This document shows positions 11,396 to 22,619 of a stretch of DNA of 64,000 nt, piece by piece. Below the pieces are notes generated by a model. The model was not told the DNA's origin, made no database searches, and was given only the letters and a program-made list of their open reading frames with translations. Position 1 is the stretch's first letter. Each line of letters starts with the position of its first letter. The stretch comes from Talpa occidentalis (lineage: Eukaryota > Chordata > Mammalia > Eulipotyphla > Talpidae), in assembly GCF_014898055.3 (NCBI RefSeq), contig NW_023603184.1:114628615-114692614 (forward strand), in the 5' to 3' direction. Both the position numbers and the translations under genes were made by a program.

Positions 11396-14114
11396 TATGA
11401 ACTGATTTCACTTTGTTGCAATATAATTGAATGAAAGATATTCAAACTTAGTTTGAGCTGAATCTTAACTAGTTTTCTACTTTACTACATATACTTCCTG
11501 ACCTCCTGCATTCCTGAGGCTATAACATCTCATTTGATGACTAAGTGATAAAGGAAACACTAAGGTCAAGACCTAGGTCAATATCAAGGTCACAGGAAAA
11601 TTGAGAGGGCACCATGAAAATAAGGTGGATTCTTGGAATTCAGGGATCTTGGGGAAGAAGGACAGGGCCTTGAACTTCCTATTCAGGTTAATGAAAGAGA
11701 GCAAAAGGTTGGGTGGTGCTTCACAATCTTAATCCTCTCTAAACACACACATACACACAAACTTAAGCAGTTTTGCTTATAGATTTCCTCATAAAGAGCT
11801 TTTCTTAGAATCTTTCATGATGTTGGGAAATTATGGTTCAGTTCCAAAGTAACCTTTACATTTATTACATTGTTAATATCCTTCTTCTTGCAGAGAGTAA
11901 AATGATTGCAAAACTGCATTCCTTCTTGGATAGCTATATAATAAGTTTGTTCTCCAAACTCTGGTTTTAGCCTCGAGCCTAAATAGAAGGAATTTGAATT
12001 TGATGCCAAACTTTGGAAATAAGAAGTGAGTGCATTAAAATCCTTGTTCATAGATCATTAGACATAATTTTAAAAAAAAAGATTCTTTCAGATACCAGTA
12101 CTGCCACTCCAACTAAGGCAAAAAATAATTGACCTTAGAGACTGCAGAGGAAAGCCATCTAATTCAGCAAGACTCAGTGACAGATTTGATTTTTCAGTCC
12201 TCCTCTAGGAATTTCGGTGTCCTTCCACATATTTTAAGGGAGTCTCTAAATGAAGGGAAGACATTCTTTTTTCTAATAATATATTTGACTTGGTGAAACC
12301 TGCAATATTCTTTCTGACCAAGTAATTACAACAAAAGAGGACAGAGAATCTCAGTTAACCCATGAGGTTTCTTGGTATGTAAATAGCAGAGCTACTGCTC
12401 TGCTGTAATTTGTTATCAAACATAAAATATATTTCAGGTTTGGAGATGTTTGTTTGGAGATGTTTTCAGGTTTGGCTCTCCTTCAGGTTCTGATTAAAAA
12501 AGACAACATGAAAATGGGGCTTTGTGAATTCAAGCTCTAATTTTGGGGAGTTCCACTATCGTTGGAATTAAAATCATCAGGGAAGATAAATCAAATGTCA
12601 AGTACCTGTGACAACTGAGAGTGACACTAGAGGTTACTAAAGATCATAATGTTTTGTATGTTCAGAGGACTCAATTCTTTCTGCTCCACAAAGAATTTGG
12701 AATAGTTTCAGCATAACAGGTTGAAAAGTAGAATAAAAGAAGAGAATTTCTGTTTTAAAGGCAGCTCTATAAAATGTATATTCTTGAGTCCTGTGATTAT
12801 TAGATATATTAAATGCAAGTACATGCCCATGAAATTATACTATTGGTGTTATATGACTAAATCATAGTAATCCAAAGATACGTTTCTTAACATTTTATGG
12901 TATTTTAAAGATTTTAAATAATCCAACTATTAAGATTTCTTTTTGAATTATTTTACTTAATAAAGTTATTCAAATATCAATTAAAACCCCTGGTATCCCA
13001 GAATTTAAAGAGAATAAATATATAGACACCCTAGGGAACTTAGACCTGCTACATAGAAACATATTAGAATAATTATTAATTTAAACTAGTTCTAGGGTGA
13101 CAAAACTAGATTCTTTGTTCATAACATGAAAAGCTTCATCAAATTTATTTACTGGTTCCATGTCCTCTGTAAAGGTCAAAGATTCAAATTTTGACATATC
13201 TCCCCAGTCTCCAAGCCTCTTGTAACCATGAATAAGTAAAAGATTTAGAAGTGAATTTCAAACATGTGTGGTCCTTTAGTTACACCCTTGAGGACAGTAC
13301 ATAGCTTCATACCTCTCACTTTTCGTTGACTAAGCTTTTGCCTGAAGTAGAGACTGATATAAACGAAACTTTACTTTGCTCTTTATTAGCATAACCATCT
13401 ATAACAAGTCCACCTCGGAGAGACAGCAAATGATCTTCCCTCTTTGATCACCCCCTTTTCTTCCAGGCTGGATCCTCCTTGATTAAAATGATTTGCTTTA
13501 AGTCACTGGAACTATATTATTTTAAAGCAATTAATAGATATTTAGAATTTTTAATTTTATTTTCTCAACAGTCTGAAATTACTCTATATTTTCTTAGGTC
13601 TTTAGATGTCTCTGAATCCTCTACCTTTCATCTAATGTAACTGCATCAAGTCCAGAGCCCTCTGCTAGAATTCTGAAGACACACATCTCCCCTCTTGGCC
13701 ACGCTTGTCTGTCATTCTGAACTTCTGCCTTCCCTTGAATCACCACTGCCTCTAACTCCTGGTTCATGCCAGGTGCTGTCCTCTCCTTGCACCACTCGGT
13801 CTCATGAGCAGACATAAATTATTTTGAAGACCTCATTATCACACAGCTACTGTGTGTATCAGACCAAGCTATAGCTTTGAAGATGATGGTGGAGAATCAC
13901 AACACAGGGCATGAAATAATTTCAAAGTGGACATACATACTATGCTTCTTAAGTTTTTAGCCATTCCCATAAAATAGGACTCTTTTGTGCCTGTCCCACT
14001 CCAGGCCTGTCTGATGTCTCTGAAAGCACTCACTGGTTAACGTTCACCCTCTTCATTTCACTAGGCTACAACATACAGGGTAGATCTGCATACGACAAAT
14101 CAAACAGACAGAAA
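11396..14114. other. Unique sequence, no gene seen
   Basis: About 2.7 kb without a recognised repeat. It includes a local 14-bp tandem duplication at 12439-12465 (tttggagatgttt twice). A 64-codon antisense frame at 13621-13815 starts with ATG and looks moderately protein-like, but no splice sites or family support it. Possible old L2-like text near 13.65-13.8 kb was not resolved. Confidence 0.4.
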
Positions 14115-14128
14115 CAAAACATTCTTTT

Positions 14129-14397
14129 TTTTTATTTATTTATTTATACATACAAGCACTGGGTACAGTCAGAATGGCGGGAGGGTGAGAGAATTCACCA
14201 GAGCCAGAGCGGGGAGCAGAGCAGGCAGAAGGACCGAAGTACACTGCTGAGGGGAGCAGCGGCGGCAGGAGAAGTCTGCGTGCCATGTGGGATCCTCCTC
14301 CAGTGGCCAGGGAGCAGCCGGGGATCGAACCGGCGCTGCAGAGGCTGCGGGCAGCTTCGCAACCCAGTGCTCAACCACTGCGCCACCGGGGAGGCCC
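14129..14397 (-). mobile_element. tRNA-derived SINE, full-length, antisense
   Basis: A full-length copy in reverse. In element orientation it has the A box (TGGCGCAGTGG), an intact B box (GGTTCGATCCC), the GC-rich body and an AATAAA-repeat tail. A 14-bp target-site duplication, caaaacattctttt, lies at 14115-14128 and 14398-14411. It is close to the copy at 9492, so both belong to the young subfamily. Open frames of 70-94 codons on both strands here are SINE artefacts. Confidence 0.94.
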
Positions 14398-14411
14398 CAA
14401 AACATTCTTTT

Positions 14412-15151
14412 ACTAAGGCTGCCACATTTACTTCACTACACAAGGAATTTGTGCATTTTCTTAGCTTTTCCCTACAGGTGCTTCATGTCTTATAATGGAA
14501 AACCCTCTTCGAGAGACTTTCTAAAAGAGAGAAATTTTCCCACAAGTGATTTTTGTTACTACATAAGATAACAGGAATTAGACAGAAAGACAGTGCTTTC
14601 CATGTTTTAAGTAACATTTTTCCTATCCTTTTTGCATGACTCTGCCTTTCTCTGTTTGCATAATCTGTCTAACTTTCTATCCAGGAGAAATACACCTCCC
14701 AATAGCATTTCTAAGAAACGGTAATCCTCTTCTCTGGGAAAGGACAGTAGCAAACAAATCATTGGAAATAAAAGTGAGTCATTTGGAAGAAGCAGACTGG
14801 CCTGCTGGGAGAAGGTACTGAAACATGACACAAGGGGAAACCCAAACTTCGCATTCAACTGAGAGCTTTGAGCATTTGTATCTTTCGAACTAGGCTAACA
14901 AATATATGAACATACTCACTGGCTCATTAATCTTTTGTCTTTGAGCCAAGAGTTGAAAATAGTCCTTGGCAATGATTTATTGCTTCGATCTTGCATGCCA
15001 ACATCCTCTGCCAGCATTTCCATGTCAGAGTTATCTTCCTACCCCAGGTCAGAAAGCTGTAATTACTAAATGCTACAGTAGGTTCCAGAATTCCCTTTTA
15101 GCCCTCTGCTTTGCCACATCTCTCCTATTTTCCTTCTTGTCTCTTCCATTT
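14412..15151. other. Unique sequence, no gene seen
   Basis: No repeat family or gene recognised. Composition is slightly richer in C/T near 15.0-15.15 kb, leading into the tandem duplication. Confidence 0.4.
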
Positions 15152-15233
15152 CTGCCCTGATAACTGTCCCCTCTCTCTTAGTTTCCTAATGTCTGCCAAG
15201 ATAACTGTCCCCTCTCTCTTAGTTTCCTAATGT
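15152..15233. repeat. 41-bp tandem duplication
   Basis: Two adjacent 41-bp units at 15152-15192 and 15193-15233, each starting ctgcc and containing gataactgtcccctctctct. They differ at two bases near the start. The near identity suggests a fairly recent replication-slippage or small-duplication event. Confidence 0.95.
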
Positions 15234-15782
15234 GTGCTCTTATATTTGGGGGAAAGGAAACACGAGTAAAGGGGGACAAATGGGACAGCAACAATACACA
15301 TTGCCCTTTTCTTCCCAAAAGTGGATGTTGTTGCCATATATTACATTTTTCTGGTTCTAATAGGTTTGCTGTTTGAGGTTTGTATGACAACTTTGTTAAA
15401 TTGCATTCCTAAGCTAGATCATCACCGTTTTTGTTTTTTTTTTTAATTGTACGCTCTTGAAACTTTCCAGAACCCTTAACCAAAGAAACTTTAGTAAACG
15501 GTGTTAGTATTTGGGTCCCACAATAAGCCAAAAACAAAAATAACAGTAGTCACTTGATCAACAATATTTATATACTACTTAACTGTCTGAATCCACAAGA
15601 TAAAGGATAGACATTTAACTATTAGTAACAGTCAGGAAAACCGGACTTGTAGCAGACTTTTTGATCCCTGCCATTGGCAGGAACTCAGTTCTCATAGGAA
15701 AATACTATATTGAACTAAATGACATACAAAGTATGCATTATATAAATATTTAATACCATAGCTATATAGTCCTTGTAGTGAG
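15234..15782. other. Unique sequence, no gene seen
   Basis: No repeat, gene or RNA feature recognised. A short T-run is present near 15434. Confidence 0.4.
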
Positions 15783-15794
15783 CCCATGTTCCCA

Positions 15795-15954
15795 CTTTTT
15801 AAAAGATTTATTTATGCATACAAGAACTGGGGTACAGGCCAGAGGTGTGGGGGGGTGAGAGGATTCACCAGAGACAGAGTGGGGAGCAGAACAGGCAGAC
15901 TGAGTGAAATACACTGCAAGGGGAGCAGCGGGTGAGATGCGCCACCAGGGAGAT
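15795..15954 (-). mobile_element. Internally deleted SINE, antisense
   Basis: In element orientation the head (ctccctggtggcgcatc) joins directly to the late body (cacccgctgctcccctt), so about 100 bp including the B-box region is missing. The rest runs to a short tail with AAATAAATC. A 12-bp target-site duplication, cccatgttccca, flanks it at 15783-15794 and 15955-15966. Body text such as 'acacctctggcctgtacccc' places it in the second, older-looking subfamily, with the copies at 18987 and 36763. Confidence 0.88.
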
Positions 15955-15966
15955 CCCATGTTCCCA

Positions 15967-16565
15967 TTCTTAACACAGAAGTAGTTTTGATTCTAGGTAG
16001 TATTGTCCACATTATGAAAAGACAAAATTACAGCTACTTTTTTCCTAAAAGAAAGAAGTTAATTAAGTAACAGAAGAAAAGTGGATAGAACTAACTTATA
16101 GTTTAGAGTTCACTGCAGAGATAACTCCATTTCTTGAAATTTTAGAGTGTAGGGTATTTGTTCTTATTACTTTCCTGAAAGTTATGGACTGAGATTTTTT
16201 TCCTGAGAAGCTACGTGGCATATTTTCATCCTCAGATTCACTCTTGCCCTTGGACTCCTTCTCACCCTTTTCCTCCTTAGGGAGTAAGGGGGGAGAGCGG
16301 GGGGAAAAAGCTGTTTCAGCCAATTGGCTTTATTAAATCTTTCTCATCTCTGAGGTATGACAATATGTTTGTGAATCTGCTTCACTTCTGATTGGCAGTG
16401 AGAAGTACAACTGTTCCTTAATTAGAACCTTCTGAGTCCCGTCTTATTAACTACCCAGGTATTTAACACACTTTAATCCAAATGCAAGTTAGTAATATGG
16501 GCTGGTAGTTTTACAATATAGGATTGACTAAGCACCAGTCCCCAACAATTCACTGAGATTATTAG
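15967..16565. other. Unique sequence, no gene seen
   Basis: No recognised feature. A 75-codon antisense frame at 16096-16323 is lysine/glutamate-rich and resembles nothing known. Confidence 0.4.
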
Positions 16566-16760
16566 AGGAGTGGAGGAGGTAGGAATGGAAGGAATATACT
16601 GGAAATCACAGATTTGGTCATGAAATTGAATGCTAGCCTTGACCCTGAACAAAATTTATCTGTTTGAGGCTGAGTAAATCCCTAAAGATTACCGGAACTT
16701 GATTTCTTATCTGTAAAAATATAATTTGTAAGATTCCAGATCTCAGATTCTGCATTTCCA
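16566..16760 (+). repeat. Possible MIR relic
   Basis: Order of landmarks resembles MIR: 'ctagccttgaccctgaaca', 'gtttgaggctgagtaaatcc', 'cttatctgtaaaaatataa'. Heavily diverged; tentative. Confidence 0.4.
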
Positions 16761-18364
16761 ATCACCATAAAGAAAGGGATTGAAAAACACAAAGAGAGAT
16801 ATCTATGCTACCAATGATTTGATTATGACAAAATTTTATGGATTCAGCAAACATTTAGCTGACATTTTATCAGAAAGTATTTGCTTTTGCACCATTTTGA
16901 TAAAAATGTTTTCTTTCTTAGCTAAAATTTTACCAAGAGATATATCTGACAATACTATCTCTTTTTGCCCAAATGCTACTATCTTTTTGATCTCCTGCAA
17001 TGGAAAAATATCAAAATCATTGGTGAATAGAAAAAAATATGGTTAATCATACCCCATTGAAAATCACAGGATTGCTTTCCTTCTCTAATGTTTGGCTATA
17101 AACAAAATCCAAGAACATTAGCTTTTATTTTCCTTTTGTTAGTTCCTGTTCGTGTGTGAAGACATTGGGTAATGAGTCACATTACTGACACACAGCCAGC
17201 ACAGCTGGATAGGCATGGGATGCATTTTAAAACAACAGGACAAAGAAAGGAAGATAGTAAGAAAAAAATTTATTTAAAAAATCTATACATTTACTGCTAC
17301 AAAAGCAATGTATAAACTCCTCAAAAACACAGCTAAGGGAAAAGTGAATTGATTGATCTAGTTAAAAATTACTTTAATAATTGTTATTATGTAATATATT
17401 CCTTCAAGGTAGTTGTTCCCCTGGAAACTTCACTCTTTCCTATGGAAAAGATGCAACAACTTATGAACTTGCACATTTGAAAGATATAAGTAATAAAATA
17501 AAACAAAAATAATCCACTGTGATTTTGGAACTCTTCTGAAAGTAAAATAGGAATAGGATTATATTAACCAAAAGAAATCTGTTGTATAATCACTTCAGAG
17601 ATTTTACAGGCTTTGAAAGAGTGGATTAGCTGATATATAACAATGGTAAAGATGAAATATTTTCACAGAATTATCCATAGATAACATTTCCCAGTGTAGT
17701 AACTATAAATGACATTTGTCATTTGTTGTGTCTTTTGCTTACATAGAACAGAAAGTTGAATTAAGTTGTTGGTTGAATAGCTAAATTAAATGAGTTTTAA
17801 GGCTACAGAAAGCCTAGTTTCACTAGTAAGAAAATTTCTCATAAATGAAAAAGTAAATATCACTTTTTCAGACTGTGCAAATAGAGGAGGCTTCCCTGGC
17901 CTCAAAAGTTATGATTGAAAAGTGAGTACCTCTGTAAGCCTGCCCTCTTGACAGAGTTCAGGTGGATTTTTCATTCTGACAATGAGTGTCCAGTCCAGCA
18001 GTTTTCATCCTCATGTTGAGGAATTCAACACACCATGACATATTTGCAGTGAGTTGAAAGATATATTACCTTAACAATTAGTGCAGAATTTCTCTTACAC
18101 AGTTTAATGTCTATGTTGGGGAAAATAGCCTGGAAGCCATTTAGAAGGAGAAAGTTAACTTTGAGGACAAGAAAAATTTTGCAATGGAAAAAGACAGAAT
18201 TAAACTACCTAGTATTAAAAATTAGCAGGAAACTAGGGCAAGAAAGATAACAAAAACAAGAATCATAGGCAAAAGGTGAACTCAGAGATGTGCTCAGAAT
18301 CTGGAGCCCAATATTTGGAATGGGGAGGAATTCTAGGAGTATACATATCTAATATTGCATCTTC
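16761..18364. other. Unique AT-rich sequence, no gene seen
   Basis: About 1.6 kb without a recognised repeat or gene. Confidence 0.4.
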
Positions 18365-18525
18365 TGTTCATTTTTTTTGTTGTAAAATACACACAAAATT
18401 TAACAGCATACCAATTTTAAGGGTATAATACATAACAATATTATTTAAGTATCACCATCATTTATATCCATAACAATTTTCATCTTATAAAATATAAAAC
18501 TTACCCTACTGATTTAAAGATTCAG
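18365..18525 (-). repeat. L1 3'UTR relic, antisense
   Basis: Resembles the reverse complement of an ancient L1 end: 'ttgtaaaatacacacaaaat', 'accaattttaagggtat', 'gtatcaccatcatttatatc'. Short and diverged; approximate ends. Confidence 0.5.
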
Positions 18526-18971
18526 TAACTTTTTTAATAAAAATTCAACAGGTTGTTTTAGTGGAAGTTAAAAAGCTTATTTTAAACATTGTATGTTAAT
18601 ATGTACATAAAATATGTATATAAGCATGTATATAAAATCAAAGGAAGTAAAATAACCAAATGAGGATGAAAATTAGAATAAATTTTTAGAGCTACTTTAT
18701 CAACTTTGGATGGGGGAATTCTCCTTAAAAATGGTTATATAACCATTGCATATTCCTTTGAAAATTAATGTTTATCCCTACCTTGTAAATGTCCTTAATC
18801 TACAGTAGAAATAAACATGAAACTGGTAAACAAAAGAAAAAAACATGAGCGTATCTTCTTGTTTTGGAGTAGGTAAGATGTCTTATTTAGCATGTAGTAA
18901 GAGATAACAATGAAAAAAAGACAAATTAGAAGTCATAAATTTAAATACCTGTGTTAATTAAAGATACTTTT
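18526..18971. other. AT-rich sequence, no gene seen
   Basis: No recognised feature; very AT-rich with short ATGTATA-type repeats near 18.6 kb. Confidence 0.4.
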
Positions 18972-18986
18972 AAGAAATTGAACAAG

Positions 18987-19258
18987 GAGGGGCCTCCCTG
19001 TTGGCACAAGGGGTTAAGTTGCAGCACTATGAAGCTATCTGCAGCCACTGAAGCACGAGTTTGATCCCCTGCCAGGGAGGTGACCAACATGTACAGCAGA
19101 CTTCTCCTGTCTCACCCACTGCTCCCCTCAGGAGTGTATTTCAGTAGATATGCTTGCCTGCTCCCCACCCTATCTCTGGTGAATCGTCTCACACCCCCAC
19201 ACCTCTGGCCTGCATCCCAGCTCTTATATGCATAAATAAATAAATCTTTTTTTAAAAA
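18987..19258 (+). mobile_element. tRNA-derived SINE, second subfamily
   Basis: Full-length copy with head ggcctccctgttggcacaag and B box GTTTGATCCCC. Its body differs from the young subfamily, with 'tgtatttcagtagatatgc' and 'acacctctggcctgcatccc'. The tail is AATAAATAAATC then T7 and A-run. The target-site duplication aagaaattgaacaag lies at 18972-18986 and 19259-19273. The A-box region reads GGCACAAGGGG rather than GGCGCAGCGG, shared with the copy at 36763. Confidence 0.93.
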
Positions 19259-19273
19259 AAGAAATTGAACAAG

Positions 19274-19735
19274 AAACTAAATAATAGAAGAAAATCATTT
19301 CTCTGCATATATCAGGCAAAGTTTATTCAGAAGATATAAAATTATACAGCTCACTAATAAAACTATAGTCAATTAAGAACTGACGAGCACTTGAACAGGC
19401 ACATAACAAAAGAAAATATAGGAATTGCTAGTATGTATTAGTCATTACTCATTAGTTATTAAAGAAGATCAGAAAAAAACCACAATTAAATAATGGCTCA
19501 TATTCATGAAAACCACAATTAAATAATGGCTCATATTCATGAAAATAGCTAAATTTCAAAAGACTGACAATATCAAATGTTGGCTAGGACCTGGAATAGC
19601 TGGATCCTTCATACAACTCTTGTGAAAAAAGTGATAAACTATTTTGAAAATCAGGTGTTATATATGTAATAAAATTAAATATATACTGAATCAATGGCCA
19701 AAAATTCCAGTTTTGTGTTTATCCAAGAGTATAGG
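19274..19735 (+). repeat. Old L1 ORF2 C-terminal relic
   Basis: Degraded sense L1 ORF2 3' region: 'cacttgaacaggcacataa', 'aatgttggctaggacctgg', 'cataca...cttgtgaaaaa' in the order seen in the intact L1 at 59.8-60.0 kb. It contains an exact 33-bp tandem duplication (19478-19543) that the reference L1 order does not have. No open frame survives. Confidence 0.6.
19478..19543. repeat. Exact 33-bp tandem duplication
   Basis: Units at 19478-19510 and 19511-19543 are identical, each beginning aaccacaattaaataatggc. It lies inside a decayed L1. Identical units in an otherwise diverged element suggest the duplication is much younger than the L1. Confidence 0.95.
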
Positions 19736-19744
19736 TGTTTTTTT

Positions 19745-19885
19745 CTCTTTTACACAGATAATTAAAGCAAACTTTAGAAAGGTTAAATGACTTGTCCAAG
19801 ACCACACAAAAAGCAATTAGTAGGACTAGGCCTTGAACCCAAATATCTTATTCAGAATCTGGTGGTGTTTTTATTTTCTATTGTC
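19745..19885 (+). repeat. MIR relic
   Basis: Contains a MIR-type block: 'aggttaaatgacttgtccaa', 'gaccacacaaaaagcaatta', 'gccttgaacccaaatatctt'. These match the order of the 'gacttgcccaaggtcacac' landmark region of MIR-type elements. Ends are approximate. Confidence 0.65.
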
Positions 19886-20181
19886 TCTCATTGTTTTGAT
19901 AATCACTGTAGTGTTCTTTGAGGAAGATGGTGCTAAATTTAAAAGCCCTGAATGCTCAACATATAGAGAGTAGTAGGTAGCTGATCACTTCATAAAATAA
20001 TTTGAGTGTTATTTTTGATTATGTTGTTCTTTACCTTATTTAGAAAAAAATTAATTTATGATTATTTTGTAATATTTGATTAAATGAAGCCTACCTTTGG
20101 GAAGGATTCTATTTTAGGAGTTTAATGATTTGAATATTTATTTGGTTTGGAATATTAATAAAATGTGCTTATTTTTTAAAG

Positions 20182-20249
20182 ATTTCTCAAGAAGACTATG
20201 AAATCCTTGCTTTTGGAAACAGGTCTAAAAGTAGAAGCAGTTTTTTAAG
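20182..20249 (+). CDS. Candidate 68-bp internal exon (unconfirmed)
   Basis: A possible coding exon bounded by an acceptor ending TTTTTTAAAG at 20181 and a near-consensus donor AAG|GTGAGT at 20249/20250. A TATTAAT branch-point-like motif lies about 23 bases upstream of the acceptor. In the frame starting at the first base the segment is open and reads SQEDYEILAFGNRSK in its middle, a protein-like composition. The exon would have length 3n+2. It lies in non-repeat sequence between two MIR relics. A second frame is open almost to the end, so frame choice is uncertain. No protein family was recognised and no partner exon was found in the window; it could be chance. Confidence 0.25.
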
Positions 20250-20399
20250 GTGAGTAAAATTTCAGTAAATGCTGTTCCCTTTGTATTTCTCCTCACCATT
20301 AATCAACCACCATTATTCTAAATTTGGCTCCTGCAGAATCTATAATGGGAGCAATTTCCCATACTCTTCTGTGGCTAGAATGGGTTGTATGTTACTGAG

Positions 20400-20662
20400 A
20401 AGCCCTACAGCATCCTGAGGCAGTGCACATTTGGTTAAATGAGTGGGCTGTGGAGCGACTTGGCCAAGCTTCAAGTCCAAACTCTACCACTTAATTTTGT
20501 GTACTTTGGACAAGTTTCATAAACATTTTGTTCCTCAGTTTCATCTGTATCTACTACATGGGATTGCTGTGAGGACTGAATGAACTAAGAACTGAAAAGG
20601 ATTTGGAGCAGTTTCTTTCCCAAAGTAAGCACTCAATAAATAGCCATGATTATCATGAACCC
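20400..20662 (+). repeat. MIR SINE, nearly full-length
   Basis: One of the best-preserved MIR copies here: 'gagtgggctgtggagcgact', 'ccaaactctaccacttaatt', 'tttgttcctcagtttcatct', 'gctgtgaggactgaatgaa', 'gtaagcactcaataaatag'. All landmarks are in order in the sense direction, from tRNA-like head through the core to the LINE-like 3' end. Confidence 0.85.
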
Positions 20663-20840
20663 AGACTAAGCAAGGAGAATACAACCCTGAATATCCTTGC
20701 TTGTCTCTAAGACTACACATTGAACCAAAGGAGCTCATAGACTTGTTCTGAATTCTATTCTCTCCCTTTGCAGTGAAGAGAGGAATGCTTGAGGGAACTT
20801 AAAAAAGAAAGGAGGAAGGAAGGAGGGGAGGGAGGAGAGA

Positions 20841-21048
20841 GAGAAGGAAGGAAGGAAGGAAGGGAAGGAAGGAAGGAAGGAAGGAAGGAAGGAAGGAAGG
20901 AAGGAAGGAAGGAAGGAAGGAAGGAAGGAAGGAGAAGGAAGGAAGGAAGGAAGGAAGGAAGGAAGGAAGGAAGGAAGGAAGGAAGGAAGGAAGGAAGGAA
21001 GGAAGGAAGGAAGGAAGGAAGGAAGGAAGGAAGGAAGGAAGGAAGAAG
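20841..21048. repeat. (GGAA)n microsatellite
   Basis: About 200 bp of nearly pure GGAA/GAAG tetranucleotide repeat, with two interruptions (an extra G near 20862 and GGAGAAGG near 20931). A purine-rich preamble is at 20805-20840. It is strongly strand-asymmetric (all purine on the plus strand). The long frames of lysine/glutamate/glycine/arginine on one strand and proline/serine/phenylalanine/leucine on the other are repeat artefacts. Pure tetranucleotide tracts of this length are usually polymorphic. Confidence 0.98.
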
Positions 21049-22619
21049 ACAAGCTTACCCAGTTTGTCTTTATTCACTGAACCTCTGGCAAAAATAGACT
21101 AGTAATTACTAGGAAGAGGAAAGCTTGTCTTCTTTTATCCATAAGCCTCTAAAAAAATAATTGACAGTAACTAAAACTATACTCTATGAATCATTGATCA
21201 CTACAGTGTCACATAAGTGATATACTCTTTAGAGACATAAAAAAAATTTGTTTCATCACTTAAGTTTCTTAAATGCTTCCCATCATTTGAGGAACACTGC
21301 CACACCCACTTGGAGCCCTCACTCATTAGTCTGCACATTGAACACAAGTCCCACCTAGAAAGGAAGGGCATGGAAAGCCCATAGGATGTCCCAAATCTCT
21401 CCCTTCCTTTACTCTTTTTTAAGACATTCTTTTGAATAACATAGAATAACCTTATAACCATTCAGATATAAAACCAGTTAACTGTTTTATAACATTTCAT
21501 GACTATTTAAACAGAAATATTTTCCAAAATGGGATTTTAGTATAGATTAAAAAATAAGTGTATATGTTTCTACACTAAAGTGTATTTCCACATCATGAAC
21601 TTCAGTGGTTACATACTATTTCATTGTATCAAAATGCTATATAGTACGTTTAAGTCCCTGCAACAAATGTATTTCTAAAAATTCTATACTTTTGCTAAAT
21701 TAAGTTAGGGAAGAGAATAGGAAAGGATAGAAAAGAAGAATATCAGCAAATGTAGATGAGATATAGATTAGAAAAGAAACACAGAAGAAAAAGACAACCA
21801 AGAAATGAAAGAGAAAATGACAGAGGAGTTGTAAAGGATGTGTGAAAGACAGTAGGGTCATGAAAAGGAGAAAGAAAGCAGAGATGATCACAGTGCATCA
21901 TCAACAAGAGGTTTGCTTGGCATTTGTGTTAGAGGTTTCATATTATCAGCCCTTATCTTTGTTCATCAAAATAGTTACATGCTGAATAATAATGATACAG
22001 ACATGAAGCTTATATAACATTATAATGCAATGTTATATATCCATGCTTTATAATGCAATGCTGCATACAGACATGCATATATGTGTGTATGTCAGTCATG
22101 ACAGACAGGCTCCATAGCTGTCTTTTATTTTAAAGGCTGCTAAATTCTCACTGAAAGCAAATGACTTAAAGGAATGAGAAGAGCACATATTACATCAAAA
22201 TTATTCTCTGGTTTCAGTTACAGAGCAGACGATCATAAACCTACAACCGGAAATTATCCAAAGGGCTGTATCTCCAGAGAGTGGGAAGGTAAAGGGTGCA
22301 AAAACTTAGTTCTACTTGTCATTCATTTCAACAATAAGACTTTGAAAAGAACAGTTATCTTGATATAGTAATTTATATAAAATGATATACATGACTTATA
22401 ACTATATCATATGTAAAGGGGAAAAATGTATGTAGATTAAAAGCATATATGCATATCAATTTTAGACCCTGCAGACAAAAAGAATTGGAAGGAAACATAA
22501 TGAATTGGCTATAAAACTGGAGGTTTGAGGAAATGGTAAAACAATAATGACATATTTTTTAAGAATTTGGGAAGGACTTTATCTGAAATTATATAAACAC
22601 ATTAATTTTTCCTAAAATA
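21049..22619. other. Unique AT-rich sequence with a small inverted repeat
   Basis: No gene or clear repeat family. A perfect 11-bp inverted repeat with 7-nt spacer lies at 22011-22039 (arm tatataacatt). A purine-rich stretch runs from 21.71 to 21.89 kb. Confidence 0.45.

Noticed and set aside
13621..13815. 64-codon antisense frame with ATG
   Set aside because: No recognisable domain, splice sites or promoter. Short frames of this size are expected in 64 kb.
20735..21097. Open frames of about 90-105 codons with repeating Pro-Ser-Phe-Leu or Lys-Glu-Gly-Arg
   Set aside because: They are translations of the GGAA microsatellite on either strand. No protein family or transcript signal.
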